64,000 bases of DNA from Bacillus sp. FJAT-45037 (lineage in GTDB: Bacteria; Bacillota; Bacilli; Bacillales; Bacillaceae_D), in contig NZ_KZ454938.1 in NCBI RefSeq assembly GCF_002797325.1, forward strand, positions 1,252,267 to 1,316,266. The letters run 5' to 3'. The position numbers and the translations under genes were made by a program. Each line of letters begins with the position of its first letter. Position 1 is the stretch's first letter. Below the pieces are notes generated by a model. It was given only the letters and a program-made list of their open reading frames with translations. It ran no database searches and was not told the origin of the DNA. Shown here one piece after another: positions 17,963 to 26,894 of the stretch.

Positions 17963-19638
17963 TACTCATTGGATTTTGTCGACCAGATTCTTGTGCTTAA
18001 ATCAAGAAGAAATAAATCATCGGCATTATCGAGCGAGCATCCTGTTAAGGCTTCGATTTTACGTAGACGATAAAGGAGGGATTGCCTGTGTAAGTTTAAC
18101 GTTCTCGCTGTTTGACTTACATTTCCTTTATGACGGTGGTAGGTCATAAACGTATGGAGAAGATCAATGTTTCGTTCTTTAGAATAATGGATGAGTGTCT
18201 CAAGTAATTGAGTCGCCAATTCGTTTAGTTCCTCGACTTGTACGATCGCTTCGATCATACGATCAATTTTTGTATCAGCAAATAAATGTCGGTGGGATCC
18301 CTCATTTCGTCTCTTTCCAATGCTTAATGCTTTTTTTGCTTCTTGAAACGTTTCAAAAAAAACGTGGTATCCGCATTGCTTACTGATGCCCCACCGACAT
18401 TGAATCGTTGGGTATAAAAACATCAAGCGCGCTTCTAGAGCATCGATGTATCGATTAGCCGTTTCGATTGGTTGATCGTGTAATACTTCTAAGAAAATAA
18501 TTAATTCATTAGCTTGGAAAGTAATCATTGATTTAAGGGTTTGTTTTCTGGCGATTTCTTCTGCTTCATCTTCGATCTGACGAATTTGTTGATGAAGCCA
18601 ATGGTCAAATCGATCTGTATGGACAGAATTTTGCTCAAAAAATAATTTTAAATGCTCTAAACTTGCAACTAATGATACATAAGGCAAATTTAAGCGATAG
18701 CCTAATGACTTTGCACGTGACTGTAGGCTTTCCTCCGATTGTTTCGTACCTTTAGCTAACTCCCATACATAATCATCTCGAAGTAACCATTCGGTTTCTT
18801 TGACTGCTTGCTCATGTAAAAAAAAGAGCGCAATTGCTGTTGTCACATGCTTTAATAATCTAATCCACTCAGTTTTCTCTTCTTCTGTAAATGGCTCGAT
18901 GCCAAAGCCCCCAACGATCAAATACCCTTGCGTCATATCATTTGAAGAGACTTCTAGCATAAGGGCGTGATTAGCCTCGTACATAAACCACTCTAATGAG
19001 TCTAATTGATGATAAATCAGGCCACTTGCTTCAAGTCGTCCATACAAGACTTGTTCAATATGATAAAGCAGAGGATTCTCAACCAGGTTGCATTGTCCAC
19101 GAATTCTTCCTCTATTATCAGATATAACAACGGGGGCTACTAACGTATCGGATACATATTGACACACGTCTTGAATGCTTTTTCTTCGTAATACAAAATC
19201 AAGCAATGTTTCTTGAATGTGCTCGATCCGTTTATAATAATGTCTTTTTTTCTCATCAAGTAAACGAAGGCATTGTTTAATAATATCAGAGAATCGTACA
19301 TGCCAATCTAACTCAATTAAAATAAAGTCTTCCTCTTTCTCTTTCACTTTTCTAATTACTTCATCAGGTATTGATTTTATAAAGGTACCGGTTGCTACTG
19401 CAAGACCCGCTGCCCCTGAATTGATCACTTCTTGAACAAACTCGGCAAATAAATGCTCGTCATGGCCACACCCAATGGCGGTTGTCAGGACTAGTTCATG
19501 TGGACGTACGAATTGTTCAACCGGTGATTCAATCACAGATACCCATTCAACGATCGGTGTAGTAGTCCCCTTAGAACGATACACCGTTGCTTTTTCTAAT
19601 AGAGGCAGGGATGTCACTTCATCCATTGTAAGGTTCAT
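17962..19638 (-). CDS. PucR family transcriptional regulator
   Basis: 558 residues with the PucR layout: N-terminal purine-catabolism regulator-like domain (LLEKATVYRSKGTTTPIVEWVS-type start; LVLTTAIG; GAAGLAVATGTF), a central GGDEF-like CdaR segment and a C-terminal helix-turn-helix (KGNVSQTARTLNLHRQSLLY then RLRKIEALTG). Such proteins usually control a neighbouring catabolic operon and sense its substrate. It is divergent from the CGS-family gene, 167 bases away, with a palindrome in between. Start ATG 19638 follows AAGGAGG. The inducer is unknown. Confidence 0.9.
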   Translation of the reverse strand: MNLTMDEVTSLPLLEKATVYRSKGTTTPIVEWVSVIESPVEQFVRPHELVLTTAIGCGHDEHLFAEFVQEVINSGAAGLAVATGTFIKSIPDEVIRKVKEKEEDFILIELDWHVRFSDIIKQCLRLLDEKKRHYYKRIEHIQETLLDFVLRRKSIQDVCQYVSDTLVAPVVISDNRGRIRGQCNLVENPLLYHIEQVLYGRLEASGLIYHQLDSLEWFMYEANHALMLEVSSNDMTQGYLIVGGFGIEPFTEEEKTEWIRLLKHVTTAIALFFLHEQAVKETEWLLRDDYVWELAKGTKQSEESLQSRAKSLGYRLNLPYVSLVASLEHLKLFFEQNSVHTDRFDHWLHQQIRQIEDEAEEIARKQTLKSMITFQANELIIFLEVLHDQPIETANRYIDALEARLMFLYPTIQCRWGISKQCGYHVFFETFQEAKKALSIGKRRNEGSHRHLFADTKIDRMIEAIVQVEELNELATQLLETLIHYSKERNIDLLHTFMTYHRHKGNVSQTARTLNLHRQSLLYRLRKIEALTGCSLDNADDLFLLDLSTRIWSTKSNE

Positions 19639-19727
19639 ACCGAGAACCTCCTTCTTATTATATTGTAAAGGAAAAAAAACAAGAAGAGCAATATTATTTT
19701 GAATATTTGTTTAATTTAACTACAACA

Positions 19728-19746
19728 TGTATGAAAACTTCATACA
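19728..19746. promoter_or_regulatory. Candidate operator of the PucR-type regulator
   Basis: TGTATGAA-AAC-TTCATACA is a perfect 8-3-8 palindrome in the divergent intergenic region, further flanked by CAACA on the left and TGTTG on the right. It sits about 60-80 bases before the CGS-family start and 90 before pucR, suitable for control of both. Assigned from symmetry and position only. Confidence 0.5.
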
Positions 19747-19808
19747 ATTTGTTGAATGATTTTTCTCTATCAAGAAACGTATGATGAAATTATAGAAAGG
19801 GGCGGATG

Positions 19809-20996
19809 ATGTTGAAGGAGCAATCGTTACAAAATTCAACAAAAAGTGTCTGGTCGGGTGAAAAAGATGCTCTAGTACATGGAGCGACTCAAGTTCCTGT
19901 CGTTAACAGTGTGGCATACACGTATGATGACATTGATGAATGGTATGAAGTGGCGATCGGAAAGAGAAAGGGCCATATATACGGAAGAAACACTAATCCG
20001 ACGGTGCAAGCCTTCGAGGAGAAGCTTCGCATTTTAGAAGGAGCAGATGCTTGCACAAGTTTTTCAACAGGGATGGCGGCCATATCAAACTCATTACTAA
20101 CCTTTTTAACACCTGGTGACCGAGTCGTATCCATGAAAGACACGTATGGTGGAACAAATAAAATTTTCACAGAATTTCTACCAAGGTTAAACATTGATGT
20201 CACACTTGTCGAGACGGGAAACCATGAGCAAATGGAAAAAGAAATAACAAAAGGGTGTCAAATTGTATATTTAGAAACACCAACAAATCCGACGGTAAAA
20301 ATAACCGATTTAAAGCGAATGTCTAAGGCGGCCAAAGAAGCTGGAGCGATGACATTTGTTGATAATACGTTCGCCACACCAATTAATCAACAACCCCTTA
20401 ATCTCGGTGCTGATCTTGTCTTGCATAGTGCAACAAAGTTTCTAGGAGGTCATGCTGATGCTCTTGGAGGGGCTGCATGTGGAAATGCTGAAATTATCGA
20501 AAAAATTTATCATTACCGTGAAATCAACGGGGCGACGATGGATCCTAATGCCGCCTACTTATTGTTACGCGGGATGAAAACATTAAAGTTAAGAGTTGAG
20601 CAACAGCAACAAACAGCTCAGAAAATAGCAGAGTTCCTTCAAAATCATGAAAAGGTAGAAGTCGTATATTATCCAGGATTGCCAACGCATCGGCACCATG
20701 AAATCGCAAAAATACAGATGTCAGGTTTCGGTGGCATGCTAAGTTTCGCGTTAAAAGGCGAGTTAGATGCTGTAAGACAATTTTTACCGAAACTTAAACT
20801 GGCTCATAAAGCGGCAAATTTAGGAGCGGTTGAAACAACCGTTGGCCCAGCACGAACAACGAGTCATGTTGAAAATACACCAGAAGAACGAGCGGCATTA
20901 GGCATTCCGGAGGGTCTAGTTAGATATTCGACTGGAATTGAAGATGTAGATGATCTACTGTGCGACTTGTCACAAGCGTTGGATTCAATCGATTGA
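19809..20996 (+). CDS. Cystathionine gamma-synthase/gamma-lyase family PLP enzyme
   Basis: About 395 residues, full length for the Cys/Met metabolism PLP family. The PLP lysine is in HSATKFLGGHADALGG near residue 210; YGRNTNPT (about 59) and SFSTGMAAI (about 84) bind the cofactor phosphate; VETTVGPARTTSH is the usual C-terminal substrate loop. Members catalyse gamma- or beta-elimination or replacement on homoserine esters, methionine or cystathionine; which applies is not visible. ATG 19809 has a better spacing to AAAGGGG than ATG 19806. It is the first gene of the operon facing pucR, which argues for a catabolic rather than a methionine-biosynthetic role. Confidence 0.88.
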   Translation: MLKEQSLQNSTKSVWSGEKDALVHGATQVPVVNSVAYTYDDIDEWYEVAIGKRKGHIYGRNTNPTVQAFEEKLRILEGADACTSFSTGMAAISNSLLTFLTPGDRVVSMKDTYGGTNKIFTEFLPRLNIDVTLVETGNHEQMEKEITKGCQIVYLETPTNPTVKITDLKRMSKAAKEAGAMTFVDNTFATPINQQPLNLGADLVLHSATKFLGGHADALGGAACGNAEIIEKIYHYREINGATMDPNAAYLLLRGMKTLKLRVEQQQQTAQKIAEFLQNHEKVEVVYYPGLPTHRHHEIAKIQMSGFGGMLSFALKGELDAVRQFLPKLKLAHKAANLGAVETTVGPARTTSHVENTPEERAALGIPEGLVRYSTGIEDVDDLLCDLSQALDSID

Positions 20997-21044
20997 ACGC
21001 TTCCCTTTTAAACACTATTAATAAGAGAAGAGGTGACGGAGAGC

Positions 21045-22088
21045 GTGACACATCAGATTGCATTAATAGGTTTTGGTGGAGTAGGTCAAGGCGTGGTGAG
21101 ATTATTAAAAGAAAAATACGAATATGTAAGCACCCAGTATAAATGTCATTTTAAAGTGGTTTCGATTTGTGATTTATATAAAGGTTCGCTCCACTGTGAT
21201 GATGGTTTGGATCTTGATTCAATTATTGCTTCGATTGATCGAGACAGAACGTTGGATCATTATCAGGATCATTCAGGTTTGATCCGTGGCCTAACAGCAA
21301 AAGAGACCATTGAAAGAACAAACGCTAAAACGATCATTGAAATGACTTATACAAATGTAGAAACAGGTCAACCAGCAATCGATCATTGTAAGACTGCTTT
21401 TACGAATAAGCGCAATGTGATCTTAACGAACAAAGGTCCTGTGGCTATAGCTAAACAAGAACTAGAAAGAGAAGCTCGTAAACATGGCGTACGTTTCTTT
21501 TATGAAGGAGCTGTGATGAGCGGTACGCCAGCTATTCGAATGCCGAAGATGACTCTATGCGGAAATGAGTTTCTAAAGGTACAGGGCATTTTAAATGGGA
21601 CAACGAATTATATGTTGACTCAAATGGAGCAAGGTTTAGACTATGACGAAGCTTTAGGAAAGGCTCAACAATTAGGCTATGCAGAGGCAGACCCTACAAA
21701 TGATGTGAAGGGATTTGATGTCTTATATAAAGTGCTTATTTTAAGTCAAGAACTGTTTGGTGTTGTGTTAAGAAAAGAACAGGTTTCTTGTGTAGGTATT
21801 GAGAAAATTACTCCGGATCTAATAGAAGAAGCAACGAGAGAAGGAAAAAGGTGGAAGTTACTTGGTTCAATTGAAAAGACAGATGATGGGGTTCAGGCTT
21901 TTGTAAAACCTGTCAAAGTACCATTATCAGATCCTCTAGCTTCTGTTAATGGAGCTACTAATGCGATTACGTACGATTGTGATATATCTGGTGCGATTAC
22001 ACTGATTGGTGCAGGGGCTGGTATAAAAGAAACTGCTTTTGCCGTCTTAATTGATTTGATTCATCTAGAAGGGTGGAGATCGACTTAA
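21045..22088 (+). CDS. Homoserine dehydrogenase, short form without ACT domain
   Basis: About 347 residues. The N-terminal Rossmann motif IALIGFGGVGQGVVRLL is followed by TNKGPVA, GAVMSGTPAIRM, the homoserine dehydrogenase signature GILNGTTNYML and the catalytic region YAEADPTNDVKGFD. No C-terminal ACT domain is present, so threonine feedback is not expected. It interconverts homoserine and aspartate semialdehyde. GTG 21045 is preferred over GTG 21033 because it starts just before the Rossmann strand. It overlaps or abuts the following gene region closely, in an operon with the CGS-family gene. Confidence 0.88.
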   Translation: MTHQIALIGFGGVGQGVVRLLKEKYEYVSTQYKCHFKVVSICDLYKGSLHCDDGLDLDSIIASIDRDRTLDHYQDHSGLIRGLTAKETIERTNAKTIIEMTYTNVETGQPAIDHCKTAFTNKRNVILTNKGPVAIAKQELEREARKHGVRFFYEGAVMSGTPAIRMPKMTLCGNEFLKVQGILNGTTNYMLTQMEQGLDYDEALGKAQQLGYAEADPTNDVKGFDVLYKVLILSQELFGVVLRKEQVSCVGIEKITPDLIEEATREGKRWKLLGSIEKTDDGVQAFVKPVKVPLSDPLASVNGATNAITYDCDISGAITLIGAGAGIKETAFAVLIDLIHLEGWRST

Positions 22089-22111
22089 CCTTTACAAAAG
22101 GGGTGATTAGG

Positions 22112-23551
22112 ATGCGTGGACAAATGTTACATGAAAGAATGTTTATTAATGGGGCTTGGGAGAGGCGAGAGGAAACATTTGAAGTGTATGATCCAGCTAA
22201 CGGAAACTGTATTGCTCTTGTTCCAAAAGCGAGCAAAGAGGATGTAGAGGGAGCGATACGATCAGCGAAAATAGGCGCAACCATTTCAAATGATCTACCT
22301 GTTCATCAAAGATATACGATTTTAATGGATACAGTTGCTTATCTTCAAGATCATACGGAGCTATTTGTTGAAACGATTGTAATGGAAAGTAGTAAAACTA
22401 TACGAGAAGCAAAGCGAGAAGTTTCGCGTTGTATGGAGACAATCCGGATTAGTGCAGAGGAAGCAAAACGAATAACTGGCGAGACGATTCCTTTCTCACA
22501 AATGCCTAATCACATTGGACGTGTTGGCTATGTTACAAGAGTGCCGGTTGGGATTGTGGCTGCGATCACACCGTTTAATGACCCATTAAATCTTGTTGCT
22601 CACAAAGTTGCTCCAGCAATCGCATCAGGTAATGCGGTGATTTTAAAGCCCTCAAGTGAAACGCCATTGAGTGCGATTCGCCTAGTGGAGGCCTTTTTAG
22701 AAGCTGGCTTACCAAAAGAGATCTTGTCAGTAATCACAGGGAGCGGAAGAGAAATTGGAGATACGCTTGTTTCTTCAGAAGATGTTCGATTTATTTCCTT
22801 TACGGGTGGCTATCATACCGGGGAAGCAATTACGAAAAAAGCAGGCGTGAAAAAAATAGCGATGGAACTCGGGTCGAATGCACCTACTATTGTGCTCGCT
22901 GATGCCGATCTTGAAGAAGCTGTTCAATCAACGGTTTCAGGAGCTTTTGGAGTAGCAGGTCAAAACTGTATCGGCGTTCAGCGACTTTATGTAGAAGAAC
23001 CAGTGTTTGAGACGTTTACGAATCGTTTTGTGAGTGAAACGAAGAAATTAACAGTTGGTGATAAACGAGACATCTGCACAGATGTCGGTCCGATGATTTC
23101 GGAAAAAGAAGCGAAACGAGTGGAATCGTGGATTTTAGAGGCGTGTGCAAACGGAGCTACCTTACATTGCGGAGGAAGAAGGCAAGGGGCATTTATCACT
23201 CCAGCTGTTCTTACAAATGTCAGTCAACAAGAGAAATTAATGAAAGAAGAAGTGTTTGGCCCCACCGCAACGATTACTTCGGTCGCTTCTTTAGACGAGG
23301 CAATACGTTTAGCTAATGATAGTTGCTACGGATTACAAGCTGGCATTTTCACTACAAGTATGAATGCTGCTTTCAGCGCGATTGATAAATTAGATGTTGG
23401 TGGTGTGATGGTCAATGATAGTAGCGATGTGCGGATTGATGCAATGCCGTTTGGCGGCGTAAAACGTTCTGGGCTTGGAAGGGAAGGAATTAAATCAGCC
23501 ATTCTAGCTATGACAGAAGAGAAAGTGGTCGCATTTAATCTAAAAAAATAA
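22112..23551 (+). CDS. Aldehyde dehydrogenase (DoeC-like; possible aspartate-semialdehyde oxidation)
   Basis: About 479 residues of the NAD(P)-dependent ALDH superfamily. The catalytic pair is Glu about 252 (MELGSNAP) and Cys about 286 (GVAGQNCIG); the nucleotide loop is TPFNDPLN / KPSSETP / FTGG. The C-terminal NDSSDVRIDAMPFGGVK is typical of lactaldehyde/semialdehyde-type ALDHs, including DoeC of ectoine breakdown. ATG 22112 follows AAGGGGTGATTAGG and is preferred to GTG 22073, which overlaps the previous gene. In context, oxidation of aspartate semialdehyde to aspartate is plausible but inferred. Confidence 0.85.
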   Translation: MRGQMLHERMFINGAWERREETFEVYDPANGNCIALVPKASKEDVEGAIRSAKIGATISNDLPVHQRYTILMDTVAYLQDHTELFVETIVMESSKTIREAKREVSRCMETIRISAEEAKRITGETIPFSQMPNHIGRVGYVTRVPVGIVAAITPFNDPLNLVAHKVAPAIASGNAVILKPSSETPLSAIRLVEAFLEAGLPKEILSVITGSGREIGDTLVSSEDVRFISFTGGYHTGEAITKKAGVKKIAMELGSNAPTIVLADADLEEAVQSTVSGAFGVAGQNCIGVQRLYVEEPVFETFTNRFVSETKKLTVGDKRDICTDVGPMISEKEAKRVESWILEACANGATLHCGGRRQGAFITPAVLTNVSQQEKLMKEEVFGPTATITSVASLDEAIRLANDSCYGLQAGIFTTSMNAAFSAIDKLDVGGVMVNDSSDVRIDAMPFGGVKRSGLGREGIKSAILAMTEEKVVAFNLKK

Positions 23552-23586
23552 ATATGTAATGGAGTTATTGGGATGGGGGGTTGTGT

Positions 23587-24771
23587 ATGTTTGCTTTAAC
23601 AGAATACGAAGAGCGGCTAAAAAAAACAAAAATAAAAATGGTTGAAATGGGCATTGATGTGTTATTGATCTCCAACCCTTCTAATATGTATTATTTAACC
23701 AACTACAATGCATGGAGTTTTTATGTTCATCAGATCATGATTGTGACACTTGAGGACTCACAACCTATTTGGATTGGTAGGCAAATGGATGCGACAAGTG
23801 TTGAGAAAACGACATGGCTAGATACGAACCATATTATTTCATATCCAGATTATTATGTTCAATCAAGTGAGCGTCACCCGATGGACTTTGTCGTCAAGAT
23901 CGTTGAGGAGATCGGGCATAGTAAACGACGAATCGGACTTGAAATGGATGCCCATTATTTTACAGCAGCATGTTATGCGAAACTGTTAAAAGGGTTACCA
24001 AATGCGCTTATTAAAGATGCGACAGTACTTGTGAACCTCGTCAGGTTGATCAAATCACCTGCAGAAATTTCCTATATGAGGACTGCGGCAAAGATTGCAG
24101 AAGCGTCCATGCAAGCAGGCTATGATAAATTAGCGGTAGGGATGCGGGAATGCGATGTGGCAGCAGCGATTTATGAGTCGCAAATTCGTGGATTAGAAGA
24201 TTGTGGCGGTGATTATCCTTCGATTGTACCAATGCTTCCCACAAATGAAAATACATCTTGTCCTCATTTAACATTCAGTGAGAGAAAGTATAAGCGAGGA
24301 GACTTTCTAACCATTGAAATGGCAGGTGTGTACAAACGCTATCATGCACCACTCGCGAGAACGCTCTCACTTGGTGTGGCACCAGCTTATGTAAAAGAGC
24401 TTTCAAAAGTTGTGCAAGAAGGTATTGAGATCACTCTCGATGCGATTACACCTGGTATAACCGCAGAAGAAGTCGAGAGAACATGGAGTGAGGCTATTGC
24501 AAAACACGGATATCAAAAAAGTTCTCGTTTAGGGTATTCGATCGGCGCAAGCTTTCCACCAGATTGGGGAGAGCACACGATAAGCTTTCGGACAGGAGAT
24601 AAGTCGATTCTAAAACCGAATATGACATTTCATTTGATGCCGGGTATTTGGTATGAATCCTACGGTGTTGAAATTACTGAATCGATTCTTATCACAAAAA
24701 AGGGTGTCGAAACGTTAACCAATTTCAACCGTGAATTGTACGAAAAACCTATTGTAGAAACGGCAATCTAA
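23587..24771 (+). CDS. M24-fold hydrolase resembling ectoine hydrolase DoeA
   Basis: About 394 residues with the creatinase/aminopeptidase P two-domain layout. From memory of Halomonas DoeA, several blocks are alike: SNMYYLTNYNAWSFYVHQ, HPMDFV, GGDYPSIVPMLPT, the segment ending YKRYHAPLARTLSLG, ASFPPDWGEHT and VEITESILIT. The usual M24 metal ligands are mostly replaced (Asp to Glu in TIEMAG, Asp to Pro in HAPLART, His to Tyr in GYSIG), which argues against a metal-dependent peptidase and for the creatinase/DoeA type. DoeA opens ectoine to N-acetyl-diaminobutyrate. Start ATG 23587 follows GGGGGG. No doeB or doeD is adjacent. Confidence 0.75.
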   Translation: MFALTEYEERLKKTKIKMVEMGIDVLLISNPSNMYYLTNYNAWSFYVHQIMIVTLEDSQPIWIGRQMDATSVEKTTWLDTNHIISYPDYYVQSSERHPMDFVVKIVEEIGHSKRRIGLEMDAHYFTAACYAKLLKGLPNALIKDATVLVNLVRLIKSPAEISYMRTAAKIAEASMQAGYDKLAVGMRECDVAAAIYESQIRGLEDCGGDYPSIVPMLPTNENTSCPHLTFSERKYKRGDFLTIEMAGVYKRYHAPLARTLSLGVAPAYVKELSKVVQEGIEITLDAITPGITAEEVERTWSEAIAKHGYQKSSRLGYSIGASFPPDWGEHTISFRTGDKSILKPNMTFHLMPGIWYESYGVEITESILITKKGVETLTNFNRELYEKPIVETAI

Positions 24772-24794
24772 AAACGACTTTATGTCGATGTTCA

Positions 24795-24825
24795 AACACT
24801 ACGTCAATTGTAGTGTTCTTTTTTG
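24795..24825 (+). terminator. Terminator of the CGS-DoeA-like operon
   Basis: AACACTAC (24795-24802), loop GTCAATT, GTAGTGTT (24810-24817), then CTTTTTT. Confidence 0.8.
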
Positions 24826-24897
24826 TCTAGAGAAACTACGTACAAATCCTTCGCAAAATGATAAAATAAACTAAGAACGATTTTCGAGAGGTAGGAT

Positions 24898-25827
24898 TTG
24901 AACGTGGAGAAGAAGTCACTAATTATTACATATGGTTTAATAATGTTTGTCATGATCATATGGGGATTAAATGTTGTGATGTTAAAAGTATTGGTCGAGA
25001 CGTTCCCCCCACAAACGATGACCGCTTTAAGGATTTTCACAGCTGGTATTGTGACCATGTTGATCGTTTTATTTGGACGTTCTTTTAGGGCGTTAACGAA
25101 ACAAGAGTGGATCTATTCGTTACTTGCGATGGTATTTGGTGTAATGCTTCATCATACCTTTTTAGCTCAAGGTCTGACGATGATTAATGCGTCGAATACA
25201 GTCCTTATCTTAGGGCTATTACCGTTAACTACAGCTTTGTTTGCGGTCATGTTTTTAGGAGATTCTTTAACGAAGTGGAGAGTACTAGGCATAGGATTAG
25301 CTTTAACGGGGGTCTTTTTTATACAAGGAGGAACAGGGACTCTAACCGTGCGAGCTGGAGAAGTATATGTGTTTTTAGCGATGCTCGTTCAGGCGATTAG
25401 TTTTGTTTTTATTAAAAAAGCAACGATCACACTTGATTCAAGACAGATGACAGGGATGATGCTTGTGATCGGTTCCGTTGGATTGCTTCTTGCTAGTTTC
25501 TTTATCGAACCAAACGGTATGAATAGTATGATGGACGCCCCGCCGTTTATCTATCTTATCTTTTTCTTTTCAGCCATTGTCGCAACAGCGATCGGACATT
25601 TTGTCTTTAACGCCTCCATTCAAAAAATTGGAGCGGGACAAACAGCGATTTTTAATAATTTCGTTCCATTCTTTGGACTTGTCTTTTCAGCGATCTTCTT
25701 GAATGAAACGATTCATTACTACCAACTGATTGGTTTCTTATTTATAGTTGCAGGTGTGTTATTTGGTACAGGGTATGTAGAAAGATATTGGGTTAGTAAA
25801 GTACCACAGCACGGAAAAAGCATGTAG
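24898..25827 (+). CDS. EamA/DMT family transporter
   Basis: 309 residues with about ten membrane segments in two EamA repeats, beginning LIMFVMIIWGLNVVMLK and, in the second half, YVFLAMLVQAISFVFIKKA. The end GFLFIVAGVLFGTG is typical. DMT proteins move amino acids or metabolites, often outward. It lies after the terminator of the DoeA-like operon, so it probably has its own promoter, although its position suggests a link. Start TTG 24898 (or GTG 24904) after GAGGTAGG. Confidence 0.82.
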   Translation: MNVEKKSLIITYGLIMFVMIIWGLNVVMLKVLVETFPPQTMTALRIFTAGIVTMLIVLFGRSFRALTKQEWIYSLLAMVFGVMLHHTFLAQGLTMINASNTVLILGLLPLTTALFAVMFLGDSLTKWRVLGIGLALTGVFFIQGGTGTLTVRAGEVYVFLAMLVQAISFVFIKKATITLDSRQMTGMMLVIGSVGLLLASFFIEPNGMNSMMDAPPFIYLIFFFSAIVATAIGHFVFNASIQKIGAGQTAIFNNFVPFFGLVFSAIFLNETIHYYQLIGFLFIVAGVLFGTGYVERYWVSKVPQHGKSM

Positions 25828-25848
25828 CTAATTAGCTACATGCTTTTT
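25815..25848. terminator. Bidirectional terminator between the EamA gene and dapA
   Basis: A perfect 34-base palindrome: AAAAAGCATGTAGCTAA (25815-25831) mirrored by TTAGCTACATGCTTTTT (25832-25848). The A and T ends provide a U-tract on either strand, serving both convergent genes. Confidence 0.85.
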
Positions 25849-25871
25849 GAGGTTCTCAATCAATTTTCTAT

Positions 25872-26759
25872 TTAGCTTACAAAGTAACTTACAGTGGGCT
25901 TAATGACGTTGGTTAGTTCTTGTTGTTGTTCGTGTGTTAATGGAACAAGTGGAAGTCTTACTCCACCGACATTAACGCCATATAGTGCTAGAGCTGCTTT
26001 GACAGCTGTTGGGTTTGGTGCCATAAATAATGTGTTCATAATCGGAACGAGTTGGCGGTGTTGAGTAGCAGCTGCTTGCACTTGCCCCGCTAAATAATGA
26101 CGAACCAATTGTTGCATTTGGTTTCCGACAACGTGGGAAGCGACAGACACGACGCCTGTTCCACCGATCGCTAGTATAGGTAATGTTAAGCTGTCATCGC
26201 CACTATAAAGCGAAAATCCTTCTGGGGCGTGTTCAATGATTGTTGCCATTGCATCCAAGTCAGCACTTGCTTCTTTCGTTGAAACAATATTAGGTACTTC
26301 CGCAAGACGTAAGGTTGTTTCTACACTAATGGTGACAGCACTTCTACCTGGGATATTGTAAAGCATGACAGGTAGCTTTGTTGCCTCAGCAATTGTTTTA
26401 AAATGTTGGTAAAGCCCTTCTTGGGACGGTTTATTATAATAAGGTGCAACTAGCATAATGCCATCGACACCAATTTCTTGTGCTTGTTTTGTTAATTGAA
26501 TAGAAGCCGCTGTGTTGTTAGAGCCAGTACCAGCTATAACGGGGACTCTTTTGTTGACTGCCTTTACAACTGTTTTAAATAAGATTAGTTTTTCATCGGT
26601 TGTTAATGTAGGTGATTCACCTGTAGTTCCACCAACAACTAATGCATCGGAACCATTAGCTATAAGATAATTGACAAGTTCCTTTGTTGACTCAACACAA
26701 AATTCCCCTTGCTCATTAAATGGTGTGACCATTGCGGTTAAAATACGTCCAAAATTCAT
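25872..26759 (-). CDS. dapA: 4-hydroxy-tetrahydrodipicolinate synthase
   Basis: About 295 residues. It has GGTTGESPTLT (pyruvate-binding region near residue 45), YNIPGRSAV (catalytic Tyr about 134), STKEASADL (Schiff-base Lys about 162) and GDDSLTLP (about 188). It condenses aspartate semialdehyde with pyruvate in the lysine/diaminopimelate pathway. ATG 26759 follows GAGGGTG; the longer in-frame extension upstream runs into a riboswitch terminator and is not coding. A lysine riboswitch precedes it, so lysine should switch it off by premature termination. Confidence 0.93.
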   Translation of the reverse strand: MNFGRILTAMVTPFNEQGEFCVESTKELVNYLIANGSDALVVGGTTGESPTLTTDEKLILFKTVVKAVNKRVPVIAGTGSNNTAASIQLTKQAQEIGVDGIMLVAPYYNKPSQEGLYQHFKTIAEATKLPVMLYNIPGRSAVTISVETTLRLAEVPNIVSTKEASADLDAMATIIEHAPEGFSLYSGDDSLTLPILAIGGTGVVSVASHVVGNQMQQLVRHYLAGQVQAAATQHRQLVPIMNTLFMAPNPTAVKAALALYGVNVGGVRLPLVPLTHEQQQELTNVIKPTVSYFVS

Positions 26760-26825
26760 GATATTCACCCTCGATTCGTAATAATATGTTGTCTCAAATA
26801 GGTGGGCTACATGTGCAATAAGCAC

Positions 26826-26858
26826 AAAAAAACAACAATGAGGAAATCCCATTGTTGC
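26826..26858 (-). terminator. Riboswitch-controlled terminator in the dapA leader
   Basis: On the minus strand CAACAATG, a 9-base loop and CATTGTTG (plus-strand 26833-26840 and 26850-26857) form a perfect 8-bp stem followed by seven U. It lies between the lysine aptamer and dapA. Confidence 0.85.
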
Positions 26859-26894
26859 ATGGACATGTTGTATATGAACAAGCATTCCAATGCG

